A DNA stretch of 64,000 bases. It comes from Rufibacter ruber. Its GTDB lineage: Bacteria; Bacteroidota; Bacteroidia; Cytophagales; Hymenobacteraceae. Below the pieces are notes generated by a model, which was not told where the DNA came from, did not search any database, and was given only the letters and a program-made list of their open reading frames with translations. Below, piece by piece: positions 35,623 to 43,064 of the stretch (its first letter is position 1; each line of letters starts with the position of its first letter). The DNA lies in the NCBI RefSeq assembly GCF_001647275.1, contig NZ_LRMM01000014.1:27472-91471 (forward strand), given 5' to 3'. A program made the position numbers and the translations under genes.

Positions 35623-36345
35623 CTAGTCTACATCGTTTAGTTTGATGTATAACCCGAAGAAATCGCCGTAGGGCAGCCCCCATTGCTGTACCGGAAACCA
35701 TTTAGGAAGGCCTGTGCAAGTCCATTCAATGGTATATTCTCTGCCGGCCAGCGCCTGGTGAATTATCTCAGTTAGTTTGGCTGGTGTATAAAAGGTGGCG
35801 GTGACGTAAAACGGGTTTTTCCCGAACATCTGCTGCACCCGCCTTCTCAGAACTTTGGGCGAGTTCCGGTTCATCATGCCCATGGCAATACCGTATTTGG
35901 CTACCCTGGCCGCTTCTCTAATAACTTTAACGGGGTCTTTGTAATACTCAAACGTAGTGATGAAAGCCAGAGAGTCAAAGGTATGGTCTTTGAAGGGCAT
36001 GTGGTGTGAGTCGGCCATGACCAAATCTCCTTGGAAGAGGTGCACCGCCTGTGACAGCATGAGGGGGGAAATGTCGCCGCCGGTGGCTTCTATGCCTATC
36101 TGGTGCCACCATCTGGTAAAGCGGGTGGTGCCGCAGCCAAACTCAAGCAGGGTCTTGATACGTGTGTCTTTGGAAACCAGCTGTTCCATGACCTTCTTTT
36201 GCCAGACCTCGGCTCTTTTGTAGCGGCCTTCATACCATTGCTCGTAGGTGTCAGTGTGTTCGCGGTTGAAGAACCATTCAGGTCTGTTTTGCCAGTTTTG
36301 CTGGCTCTGGGGAATTAATTCAGAGGATTTTTTCTGTAGCTCCAT
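35623..36345 (-). CDS. Class I SAM-dependent methyltransferase, first gene of the TPP-riboswitch operon
   Basis: A 240-residue methyltransferase with the SAM-binding motif I LLEFGCGTTRFTRWW, an acidic strand-2 end at GGDISPLML and motif III-like FDSLAFITTFEYYKDPVKVI, as in UbiE-like small-molecule methyltransferases. The start codon lies 18 bases after a riboswitch terminator, so expression should respond to thiamine pyrophosphate. Clustering with a ThiE-like protein and an ATP-utilising enzyme suggests methylation of a thiamine-related or pyrimidine/thiazole compound. The substrate is unknown. Confidence 0.85.
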   Translation of the reverse strand: MELQKKSSELIPQSQQNWQNRPEWFFNREHTDTYEQWYEGRYKRAEVWQKKVMEQLVSKDTRIKTLLEFGCGTTRFTRWWHQIGIEATGGDISPLMLSQAVHLFQGDLVMADSHHMPFKDHTFDSLAFITTFEYYKDPVKVIREAARVAKYGIAMGMMNRNSPKVLRRRVQQMFGKNPFYVTATFYTPAKLTEIIHQALAGREYTIEWTCTGLPKWFPVQQWGLPYGDFFGLYIKLNDVD

Positions 36346-36362
36346 GTTGCAGTTTTGTTAAA

Positions 36363-36405
36363 ACAAAAAACTCCATTCAATGGGTATGCCCAGAAAGAAT
36401 GGAGT
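36363..36405 (-). terminator. Riboswitch expression-platform terminator
   Basis: On the minus strand ACTCCATTC pairs with GAATGGAGT around an inner TGGGCATACCCA hairpin, followed by TTTTTTG. ACTCCATT occurs a second time just upstream and could form the alternative antiterminator. Confidence 0.85.
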
Positions 36406-36427
36406 ACAAAATGGAGTATTTAATACA

Positions 36428-36506
36428 GCATCCCTACGTTGGCATTATCCAAATCAGGTGGCGGGTATGATCTCAGCCTAACATTTCTAGTCAGGCACCC
36501 CGTGCG
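36428..36506 (-). ncRNA. TPP riboswitch (THI element)
   Basis: The minus strand reads CGGGGTGCCT, then GGCTGAGATCATACCCG, then CACCTGATTTGGATAATGCC followed by AACGTAGGGATGC. These are the conserved P2-P3 and P4-P5 cores of the thiamine pyrophosphate aptamer. TPP binding should favour the terminator directly downstream and switch off the four genes 36345 to 33632. Confidence 0.96.
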
Positions 36507-36515
36507 TTTACTTTA

Positions 36516-36523
36516 CAAACTTA
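36516..36523 (-). promoter_or_regulatory. -7 promoter box (TAAGTTTG) for the riboswitch operon
   Basis: Minus-strand TAAGTTTG fits TAnnTTTG and lies 10 bases before the aptamer. Confidence 0.6.
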
Positions 36524-36601
36524 CTTAAATTTGTTTAAGCCATGCTTATTTCAAAAGCCTCATTGTTGATCCGGCACAAAAATAGTTAAAGGACGATTCT
36601 T

Positions 36602-36642
36602 GCTGTTTATGGCTTATTTTTTGGAAAACAGGCCAAAAACAG
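36602..36642. repeat. Interspersed palindrome, copy 17
   Basis: Ends 1-2 bases from the nth stop codon on the minus strand. Outer CTG/CAG are paired. Confidence 0.87.
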
Positions 36643-36643
36643 G

Positions 36644-37318
36644 TTATAACTTGTTCTGTGGGTCGTCTGGCTTGTTGGGCCAGTTCTTTTCATAGTAGCG
36701 GCAAAAGTGGGTAAGTGGGCAACGCTCGCACTGCGGGGTGCGGGCCAGGCAAATGTAGCGGCCATGTAGAATAAGCCAATGGTGGGCTTTGGGCACTAAT
36801 TCCAGCGGCGTGTTCTTCATCAATTCCTTCTCCACCTCCAGCGGCGTGCGCGCCTTAGCGTCTACCAGTCCTAAGCGTTTAGAAACCCGGAATACGTGCG
36901 TATCTACGGCCATGGTAGGCATGTTGAAGATGACAGAGGCAATGACGTTGGCGGTTTTCCGGCCCACGCCCGGCAGTTGCTGTAGTTCTTCTACCGTGGC
37001 CGGTACTTCACCTGAGAAACGCTCTACCAGCATCTTGCCCAAGCCTGCCAAGTGCTTGGCTTTGTTGTTGGGGTACGAGATGCTTTTGATGTAAGGGAAA
37101 ATATCTTCGGCGGTAGCCGTGGCTAATATCTCTGCCGAAGGGTAGGCCTCAAAAAGCGGAGGCGTGACCAGGTTGACCCGTTTGTCTGTGCACTGCGCGC
37201 TCAACACCACCGCAATAAGCAGTTCATACGGGTTGCGGTACGCCAGTTCCGTCTCCGGTTCCGGAAAGTTATGGGTGAAGTAGGAAATAAGGTGACGGTA
37301 CCGCTCTTGTTTGCGCAT
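36644..37318 (-). CDS. nth: Endonuclease III
   Basis: A DNA glycosylase/AP lyase of 224 residues that removes oxidised pyrimidines. The helix-hairpin-helix LPGVGRKTANV carries the catalytic lysine (Lys121 from MRKQ) and VDTHVFRV carries the catalytic Asp139. The iron-sulphur cluster loop is Cys-x6-Cys-x2-Cys-x5-Cys in CLARTPQCERCPLTHFC. I place the start at MRKQERYRH (37318); another ATG three codons upstream is possible. Confidence 0.96.
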   Translation of the reverse strand: MRKQERYRHLISYFTHNFPEPETELAYRNPYELLIAVVLSAQCTDKRVNLVTPPLFEAYPSAEILATATAEDIFPYIKSISYPNNKAKHLAGLGKMLVERFSGEVPATVEELQQLPGVGRKTANVIASVIFNMPTMAVDTHVFRVSKRLGLVDAKARTPLEVEKELMKNTPLELVPKAHHWLILHGRYICLARTPQCERCPLTHFCRYYEKNWPNKPDDPQNKL

Positions 37319-37484
37319 AACTAACACTTGATAGATTAAGAGTTGCTAAATTAGAGAAAAGGTAAGTATGAGGGTCAGTATGTAGTGCAATTGATTATAA
37401 TGTAGTTGAAGGAAAAATTGTAGAGTAGGGGAAAGGACACTTCTAAATGTCATCATTAGAGATAGTCACGCTTAAGAAAGATAT

Positions 37485-38051
37485 ATGTCTACTATTCGCT
37501 CTTCTGTTCGTGTATTTGCTGTACTATCTCTGGTAGTAAGCTTGACTTTATGTTTCAAGGAAAAGTATTATAAATTCAATGATAAGGAGTTAGAATTTTT
37601 AGCATACCAGGAAGGGCAAGTACTTAAGTTTTCTGATACAAGCAATGTTGTCAATGAGTTAGTACAAGTTGATTCCTCCAGAGACTTCTTTCAGATGTCT
37701 GGATGGTTTGGCACCTCTTATCAAGAAAGCTTTGAAGTAAGTTACAATCCAATAGGTAATGGTGAACTCATGTTAAACATTGACCTTAAAACAGAAGAAG
37801 GTTCATTTGGAGGCGGCTTCTTCATGAAGATAAATGATTATCATGTTTACGCAAACCCAAATACACTGTAGCCATTTGCTGGAACAATGTTAATCAATGG
37901 CCTAAGGTATGACCATGTTTACTCATTAAGAGCCTACAGAGTTGTGCCAGAATATGCAAGAAAAGACTCTGCAATAGCCTATTACAATAAAACGCATGGC
38001 CTTATTCAACTTTTGCTTCCTAACGGAAAATCCATTAACCGAGTAGATTAA
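37485..38051 (+). pseudogene. Unknown exported protein interrupted by an in-frame TAG at 37869-37871
   Basis: The reading frame gives 128 residues to a TAG stop. The same frame then continues without a break for 60 further codons (PFAGTMLINGLRYDHVYSLR ... THGLIQLLLPNGKSINRVD) to a TAA at 38051, just before a terminator. The C-terminal part has clear protein character, so the full product would be about 188 residues with a CAG-like codon at the stop. The N-terminus has a signal-like segment (VFAVLSLVVSLTLC, possible lipobox). It is a nonsense mutation, a sequence error or, less likely, a read-through. GC is lower than in neighbouring genes. The family is not recognised. Confidence 0.75.
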
Positions 38052-38054
38052 AAC

Positions 38055-38088
38055 AAAAAAGCACCAGCTCTAAAACTGGTGCTTTTTT
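38055..38088. terminator. Bidirectional terminator
   Basis: AAAAAAGCACCAG / CTGGTGCTTTTTT with a short loop, between the convergent genes ending at 38051 and 38106. Its position right after TAA 38051 supports the longer reading of the upstream gene. Confidence 0.92.
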
Positions 38089-38105
38089 GTTTTTTGCAGA
38101 ACCTG

Positions 38106-38336
38106 CTACGGATGCAAACTTACCGTTCTGGAGTAGCTGATGATGGCGTCACACACCCGTTGGCTGGGCTGGGCGAAGGCGTCATCCAGGTTCACCTGCG
38201 CAATGAGTAAATCGGCACAAGCCTCTGCCAGGCCCTGGTCTACCATCAAGGCGTCTTCCAGCAATTGGCGCTGCCGTCTGGGCAGCTCGTTGTAGAGGTA
38301 TTGTACCAGATCATTCTGAGTAAAGGTTTTGATCAT
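38106..38336 (-). CDS. Small protein downstream of the sigma factor (possible anti-sigma-like)
   Basis: A 76-residue helical protein without membrane segments (TQNDLVQYLYNELPRRQRQL, LIAQVNLDDAFAQPSQRVCD). The beginning resembles the zinc-finger-lacking start of anti-sigma factors, but there is no transmembrane helix or HxxxCxxC. It overlaps the sigma factor gene by 26 bases, so the two are co-translated. A role in controlling that sigma factor is inferred from the overlap. Confidence 0.65.
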   Translation of the reverse strand: MIKTFTQNDLVQYLYNELPRRQRQLLEDALMVDQGLAEACADLLIAQVNLDDAFAQPSQRVCDAIISYSRTVSLHP

Positions 38337-38910
38337 AGGCTTTTGTATCTAGGGACATTTTTTTCCGCAAGTTGATTAATGCGTATCTCATTCTGCCCAA
38401 AGCCGTGTTGATGCTAACCCCGGTAGCCTCTGCAATCTCCTGAAAACTCATGTCAGCGTAGTGGCGCATGATGAGCACCTCTTTCTGCGCCGCCGGCAGC
38501 TGCTGAATTAATTCACGCAGCCGGGCGTGGGTTTCCTCTTTGATCCTGATGGATTCCACTGACTCCTCAGAGAAGCTCAACGTGTTGAACACATTGCTGC
38601 CGTCTTCCAGGGTAATCATGGGGCTCCGCTTCTCCCGCCGGAAATAGTCAATAGCCAGGTTATGGGCGATACGGCAGATCCAGGATGAAAACTTCCCTTC
38701 TTCATTGTAACGGCCGCTTTTCATAGTATGGATTGCCTTCACAAATGTCTCCTGCAGGAGGTCTTCTGCGGTATAGGTATCTTTAACTATAAGTAGAATG
38801 GTGGTGAAAACCTTACTTTTATGACGGCTAACCAATTCCTCAAACGCACTCTCGTTACCTGCGATGTACGACGTTACAAGCGCCGAATCGCTGAGCTGTA
38901 CTATGTTCAT
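38311..38910 (-). CDS. ECF-type RNA polymerase sigma factor
   Basis: A 199-residue sigma-70 family factor. Region 2 includes DTYTAEDLLQETFVKAIHTM and FSSWICRIAHNLAIDYFRRE. Region 4 includes IQQLPAAQKEVLIMRHYADM and SFQEIAEATGVSINTALGRM, a helix-turn-helix. It lacks regions 1 and 3, as is usual for the extracytoplasmic-function group. The short overlapping gene downstream may regulate it. The target regulon is not visible here. Confidence 0.94.
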   Translation of the reverse strand: MNIVQLSDSALVTSYIAGNESAFEELVSRHKSKVFTTILLIVKDTYTAEDLLQETFVKAIHTMKSGRYNEEGKFSSWICRIAHNLAIDYFRREKRSPMITLEDGSNVFNTLSFSEESVESIRIKEETHARLRELIQQLPAAQKEVLIMRHYADMSFQEIAEATGVSINTALGRMRYALINLRKKMSLDTKAYDQNLYSE

Positions 38911-39242
38911 CTAAAATCTACATATTAGGTAACGTAGAGGTTTAAGCCATATTGTGAGGTTAGCGTGAATTGATGTGATTTCTGTTTCTATGTGTATCAA
39001 ATATAGAAAGAGTGAAAATCAAATACAACAGTTGGTAGACCTGTAGAAAAATATTTTTCTGTTTTTCTGCTGATTTCAGAAAAACAGGTCAGAAACAGCG
39101 TAAGTAAAGACACAGCGCTTCTATGCCAAGATCAGCCTCTAAAAAGAATAGAGGCCAATGTGGCCCAATTTTAACTCGTTCTAAAGAAATTTCCACAAAA
39201 ACAGCGCCAGAAATAAGAAGGAAAGGCTTTAAAACAAGAAAG
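38911..39242. other. Intergenic region upstream of the sigma factor and 3' of yitT
   Basis: These 332 bases carry the sigma-factor leader and palindrome copy 18. A plus-strand ORF starting at 39123 is antisense to yitT and has no coding support. Nothing else was recognised. Confidence 0.5.
39060..39098. repeat. Interspersed palindrome, copy 18
   Basis: Diverged left arm; the right arm AAAACAGGTCAGAAACAG is clear, with CTG/CAG outer pairing. Confidence 0.78.
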
Positions 39243-40133
39243 TTAGTGGGAAAGTGGGCGTTTTTTGATCATGCCGCCAGAGGTGTCATTGATGCTGTGC
39301 ATAATCATAAAAGCACTGGGGTCCATGTCAGCAATCAACGTCTTCAGGCGCTGCACCTCCAGGCGCGTCACCACGCAGAACAAAATGTCTACCTCGTCAC
39401 CAGAGAAGCCGCGCTGGCCTTTGTAAATGGTCACGGCACGGCCAAGCTGGGTCAAGATGCCCTGCCGAATGCTGTCACTGTGCACTGAGACAATGGTCAC
39501 GCCGGTGTATTCCTCAATCCCGTGAATGATGAAGTCAATGGTTTTGGAGGCGGTCAGGTACGTGAGCACCGAGTACATGGCCGGTTCCAGGCCCAGCAGG
39601 AAGGCCGCCACCAGGAAAATGATCAGGTTGATGACCAGGATCACGTCACCTATGGTGAGGCTGGTGCGCTTGCTGACCAGGAGCGCCAGGATCTCGGTGC
39701 CGTCTAAGACGCTTCCGCCCCTGATGGAGAGCCCAATGCCCGCGCCCAGGAAGAACCCGCCAAATACAGCGGTCAGCAGTTTGTCATCTGTGAGGGTGGG
39801 GAACTCTACAAACAGCAGGAGCAACGCCAGGCCTACCACCGCCAGCAAACTCTTCAGGGCAAATGACCGCGCCACCTGCCGGTAGCCGGCAATAAGGAAA
39901 GGGGCGTTCATTGCCAGAATGAGGAGCGGCAACGGCAGACCGCTGCCCTTAGACAAGAGCATGGAAACCCCGGTCACCCCGCCGTCAATGAAATGGTTGG
40001 GGATCAGGAATCCTTTCAGGCCCAGGCCCGCAGAGCCAATCCCGAAGCAAATCAACAACGCATCACGCACGGCCCCCCAGGGCTGCCGGCGTTTTACAAC
40101 AGAAGTAGAAGGCGTAATCAGTGAGGAACTCAA
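39243..40133 (-). CDS. YitT-family membrane protein
   Basis: A 296-residue integral membrane protein with about five to six hydrophobic helices in the first 200 residues (DUF161/YitT_membrane: GLKGFLIPNHFIDGGVTGVS, LALLLLFVEFPTLTDDKLL). A cytosolic C-terminal DUF2179 domain follows (GVTIVSVHSDSIRQGILTQL, DEVDILFCVVTRLEVQRLK). The family is suspected in transport or metabolite sensing, without a proven substrate. It is a single-gene unit on the minus strand. Confidence 0.92.
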   Translation of the reverse strand: MSSSLITPSTSVVKRRQPWGAVRDALLICFGIGSAGLGLKGFLIPNHFIDGGVTGVSMLLSKGSGLPLPLLILAMNAPFLIAGYRQVARSFALKSLLAVVGLALLLLFVEFPTLTDDKLLTAVFGGFFLGAGIGLSIRGGSVLDGTEILALLVSKRTSLTIGDVILVINLIIFLVAAFLLGLEPAMYSVLTYLTASKTIDFIIHGIEEYTGVTIVSVHSDSIRQGILTQLGRAVTIYKGQRGFSGDEVDILFCVVTRLEVQRLKTLIADMDPSAFMIMHSINDTSGGMIKKRPLSH

Positions 40134-40156
40134 AATAGCTAGGTTCTAATTGTGGC

Positions 40157-40795
40157 TTACTTAGCGGCGGGCAGGTTTTTTAGCTGTAGCTCAACCGCAG
40201 ACAGTTGCTTGTTCAGGCCGTTGTAATATGCCTCCATGTTCTTGCGGTCACTGTCTGAGAGGGCGGCCTCCAGCAGCTTGCTGCGCTGCTCCAGGAGCTG
40301 TACCAGCTGTTCCAGCAGCTGGATTCTTTTCTCCTGCCCCAGGCTGTACACCTGTTTCTCTTTGTGGTTGCTCACGCTGGACACCTGCCCGTCAATGACC
40401 ACAATTCTGGTCTCCGTGTCGCCTACCACCTGGCGCTCATGGTCAACAATGGCGCCGTAGGTAAAAATATCATCGGCTACCAATACCACCCGCCCCTGCG
40501 GGCTCACCGCATGTTTTAGTTTCAGGGTAAGGGTTTTGCCGTCTTTGGTGCGTACGCGGCCGTCTGGCAGTACGGTGGTGCCGTTGTCATACACAATTGG
40601 CTCCTGTACCTCATGCAGCTTGCCGCCTTTGTTCTGTACCAGTTTGCCGTCACGCCAGAAGATGGTGTTGTCTTTGATGTTGGCCCTGGTCACCAGTGAG
40701 TCAGAGGAGGCAGTGGTTTGCTGGGCCAGAGCCACTGTTGACGTGCCGCAGAGGGCGGCCGCCAGGAAGCAGAGAGGCAGAACAAATGCTTTCAT
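40157..40795 (-). CDS. Exported DUF6799-type protein
   Basis: A 212-residue exported protein with signal peptide ending near STVALAQQ (residue 26). Repeated short motifs of the form NGTTVLPDGRVRTKDGKTL and NTIFWRDGKLVQNKGGKLHE match the DUF6799 pattern common in Hymenobacteraceae. A C-terminal coiled coil follows (IQLLEQLVQLLEQRSKLLEA). Function is unknown. The family assignment is from memory of the repeat pattern. Confidence 0.65.
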   Translation of the reverse strand: MKAFVLPLCFLAAALCGTSTVALAQQTTASSDSLVTRANIKDNTIFWRDGKLVQNKGGKLHEVQEPIVYDNGTTVLPDGRVRTKDGKTLTLKLKHAVSPQGRVVLVADDIFTYGAIVDHERQVVGDTETRIVVIDGQVSSVSNHKEKQVYSLGQEKRIQLLEQLVQLLEQRSKLLEAALSDSDRKNMEAYYNGLNKQLSAVELQLKNLPAAK

Positions 40796-40977
40796 GTAAG
40801 TAGTGCTTAGGGTAATAAATAGTCTCTATACGTAGGCCTTGGCGCAGGAGCAAAAAGAGCAAACTAAAATAAATTCATTCAGAATACGTAATTTATTTCA
40901 AATATGCAATTATGTTCTTTTAAATGTTCAATGATGGGGCTAATCTTTACTGGCATGGGGGCGTATATGAATGTACT

Positions 40978-41385
40978 ATGGAATATAACATTTACATGAC
41001 ACCAGATTTCAGGAAAGAGGTAAAGAGAGACCTCAAGATAAAGGAAAAAGCGAACACTGAGATCAAGGAGACGCTCGCCATTGAGCGCACCGAGTTCTCT
41101 AATGAGCGTACGTTTCTGGCGTATCTGCGCACTGCACTCTCACTGGTTATTGCAGGGTTTTCGCTTCATCAGTTTTTTAACACCACTGCTTCTATGTGGT
41201 TGGCTGCCGTTTTAATTCCGGTAGGGCTGGGAATAGGCTTTGTAGGGGTGAGAAAGTTCCTGGCCAAGCGGGAGCTGATCAAACGCAAGCGTGAAGCCTA
41301 CGTGCCGGCCAAGCAGATGCTGGCTATTTTAAAAGCCGAAAAGGCAAAAGAACTCAGTGGCGGTCACCACAACATGGCCATCTAG
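40978..41385 (+). CDS. DUF202 membrane protein
   Basis: About 135 residues with the DUF202 signature ERTFLAYLRTALSLVIAGFS, followed by a second hydrophobic helix (MWLAAVLIPVGLGIGFVGVR) and a basic C-terminal tail. DUF202 proteins are small inner-membrane proteins of unknown function, sometimes linked to yidH/yidG. The frame is open to 40924; I prefer ATG 40978, and ATG 40996 is also possible. It is monocistronic, with a bidirectional terminator downstream. Confidence 0.88.
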   Translation: MEYNIYMTPDFRKEVKRDLKIKEKANTEIKETLAIERTEFSNERTFLAYLRTALSLVIAGFSLHQFFNTTASMWLAAVLIPVGLGIGFVGVRKFLAKRELIKRKREAYVPAKQMLAILKAEKAKELSGGHHNMAI

Positions 41386-41558
41386 TAATATAGCAGAAGT
41401 TGAATTGTTGTATATAAACAATATTGGAAGTGCGGCGGCGGGCCGATGAAGGTGTAGTTGGAGTGCAAAACCGCCCACTTCTTTTTCTGTTCTCTTCCCG
41501 AATGGCAGGCGCGACTCCGGATCGTGGGGCCTTCCATCTGAACATAGATCATATTCCA

Positions 41559-41603
41559 TAAAGCAAGAAGCGGCTGCCCTGTAAGGCAGCGCTTCTTGCT
41601 TTA
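41559..41603. terminator. Bidirectional terminator
   Basis: Long stem AAAGCAAGAAGCGGCTGCC / GGCAGCGCTTCTTGCTTT between the convergent DUF202 and truncated haemoglobin genes. Confidence 0.88.
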
Positions 41604-41633
41604 TAAGAAATGCGGTTGTTCCCTTTTCAACAT

Positions 41634-41674
41634 CCTGTTTTTAGCCTGTTTTTAGAAAAACAGGCTAAAAACAG
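41634..41674. repeat. Interspersed palindrome, copy 19
   Basis: Almost perfect: CCTGTTTTTAGCCTGTTTTT and AAAAACAGGCTAAAAACAG. It ends 3 bases before the globin stop codon on the minus strand. Confidence 0.93.
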
Positions 41675-41676
41675 AT

Positions 41677-42072
41677 TTATGGCTTCACCAGGGGAGTTGC
41701 CCAGAGGCCCATCTTCATCTGGAAGATGTTGGCAATGCTGGTGGCTTTCTGTTTGGCCTGGTCAGCCATCTCGCCGGCAAAAAGATCTTCTACGGTTTGG
41801 GTGAACAGGACAATCCAGCGGGTGAAGTGCGCCCGCTCAATGGGCAGTGACAAGTGTCTGGGAAACGGCTGCCCTTTGTAGGCCATGGACCCAAACAGCA
41901 CCGTGCTCCAGAAGTTGTACATCTTGGGCAGGTGGTGCGCCCAGTCAACGTGGGCAACGTCATTGAAGACAGGGCCCAGCAGCTCATCCTGATTTACATT
42001 GTTATAAAATGTATCCACCAGAAGTTTAATGTCATCTTCAGTGGCAATATCTGTTTTCAATCCTTCGCTCAT
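41677..42072 (-). CDS. Group III truncated haemoglobin
   Basis: A 131-residue truncated globin. The 2-on-2 fold is recognisable from LLVDTFYNNVNQDELLGPVF at the start, LPKMYNFWSTVLFGSMAYKG in the CD/E region and the proximal histidine in IERAHFTRWIVLF. Group III members bind haem and are suspected in O2/NO or peroxide chemistry under low oxygen. It is a single gene between palindrome copies 19 and 20. Confidence 0.93.
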   Translation of the reverse strand: MSEGLKTDIATEDDIKLLVDTFYNNVNQDELLGPVFNDVAHVDWAHHLPKMYNFWSTVLFGSMAYKGQPFPRHLSLPIERAHFTRWIVLFTQTVEDLFAGEMADQAKQKATSIANIFQMKMGLWATPLVKP

Positions 42073-42152
42073 ACCAATTGGGAAGCGCTGGCTTCCTTTA
42101 TGTTAACGCTGCAAGAATACTTCTTCTGCCCCAAGGTTGAAATGATAAAGGT

Positions 42153-42192
42153 CATTTCTGGCCTGTTTTTCTGAAAACAGCTCAAAAACAGG
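42153..42192. repeat. Interspersed palindrome, copy 20
   Basis: Lies between the globin start and the terminator of the next minus-strand gene. Confidence 0.87.
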
Positions 42193-42236
42193 AAGTAGCC
42201 GGCAAGCATGGTTCTTGAGGTGGGTGCACTCCCTGT

Positions 42237-42284
42237 AAAAGCATAGCCCCGTCTGCTTTAAGAACAGACGGGGCTATGCTTTTA
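42237..42284 (-). terminator. Terminator after the gene at 42300
   Basis: Stem AAAAGCATAGCCCCGTCTG / CAGACGGGGCTATGCTTTT, symmetrical and usable on both strands. Confidence 0.92.
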
Positions 42285-42299
42285 GAAATATAAGAGAAG

Positions 42300-42734
42300 T
42301 TAATGCTCAACCTCTACCAACTGGCATTTCTTTAGCCAGTGCAGCGCATCGGTTTCTGAGGTGAAGCCCTCAAAATCAACTGATTGGCCATACCAGGGTG
42401 CCTGCCGCAGTTTTTCAGCACTTTCAATTGTAAAAGTGTCTTCAGCGTGGGCTGGGGTAAGCAGGTACGCCACATGCACGGCGCGGTCTAACTGCGCGTG
42501 TAACTGTGGGTAAAAGGTCTCATTCACCCATTTCTGGTCTTCCGGAGACAAAGGCCCCCGGCTGCGCACGTCAAAGAGCCAATACCGCGCGTTGGTCTCC
42601 TGGGCTAATTCCAGCACCTGCTGATACACCTCCCGTACCGAGAGGGCATATACTGGCTGTGGCCAACGCAGGAACAGCACGTCCAGGTCTGGGCGGTAAG
42701 CTAGTGCAATGGCGTCTAAAAAGATAGGAGACAT
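42300..42734 (-). CDS. Unknown cytoplasmic protein, possibly STAS/SpoIIAA-like
   Basis: A 144-residue soluble protein. Alternating strands and helices (LDVLFLRWPQPVYALSVREV, RYWLFDVRSRGPLSPEDQKW, HVAYLLTPAHAEDTF, ALHWLKKCQ) fit a small alpha/beta domain of the SpoIIAA-like type found in many Hymenobacteraceae hypothetical proteins. No catalytic residues stand out, and function is unknown. It is monocistronic with its own terminator. Confidence 0.6.
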   Translation of the reverse strand: MSPIFLDAIALAYRPDLDVLFLRWPQPVYALSVREVYQQVLELAQETNARYWLFDVRSRGPLSPEDQKWVNETFYPQLHAQLDRAVHVAYLLTPAHAEDTFTIESAEKLRQAPWYGQSVDFEGFTSETDALHWLKKCQLVEVEH

Positions 42735-43064
42735 AAGCTAATAGTATCAGATGTAAACTTACAAAAGATTGTCCTCAACATAGCAATACCTCCTTAAAAA
42801 ATAGGAGGATGGTTATATAGCCAACATCTACCCTGAAGGGAATCGTTCAAGAACATCTGAAATAAATCTGGAACTGGAAATTGCCGTACCTTTGCCTTTG
42901 ACCTTATTCACATCCTGAATTCGTAAGCGGAGAGTGTCAGCGTAAGTTTCTGCCTGTGCGGTTTTAGAGCCTCGTAGCAATGACTAAGGCGAGAATAGCG
43001 TGAAGTCAGGTTTCTTGGCAGCACGAAAGACAAATTTTAAACAGGCTCATACTTAATTTTACCA
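42735..43064 (+). promoter_or_regulatory. Promoter and ~165-nt leader of the MFS gene
   Basis: TACCTTTG at 42887-42894 fits the -7 box, implying a leader of about 165 nt before the GTG start at 43065. The leader contains possible stems, for example GCCTCG...CGAG near 42969-42995, but matches no riboswitch that I can recognise. No ORF is present. Confidence 0.45.

Noticed and set aside
39123..39488. 121-residue ORF antisense to the yitT 3' end
   Set aside because: Overlaps a well-supported membrane protein gene on the other strand and has no domain.
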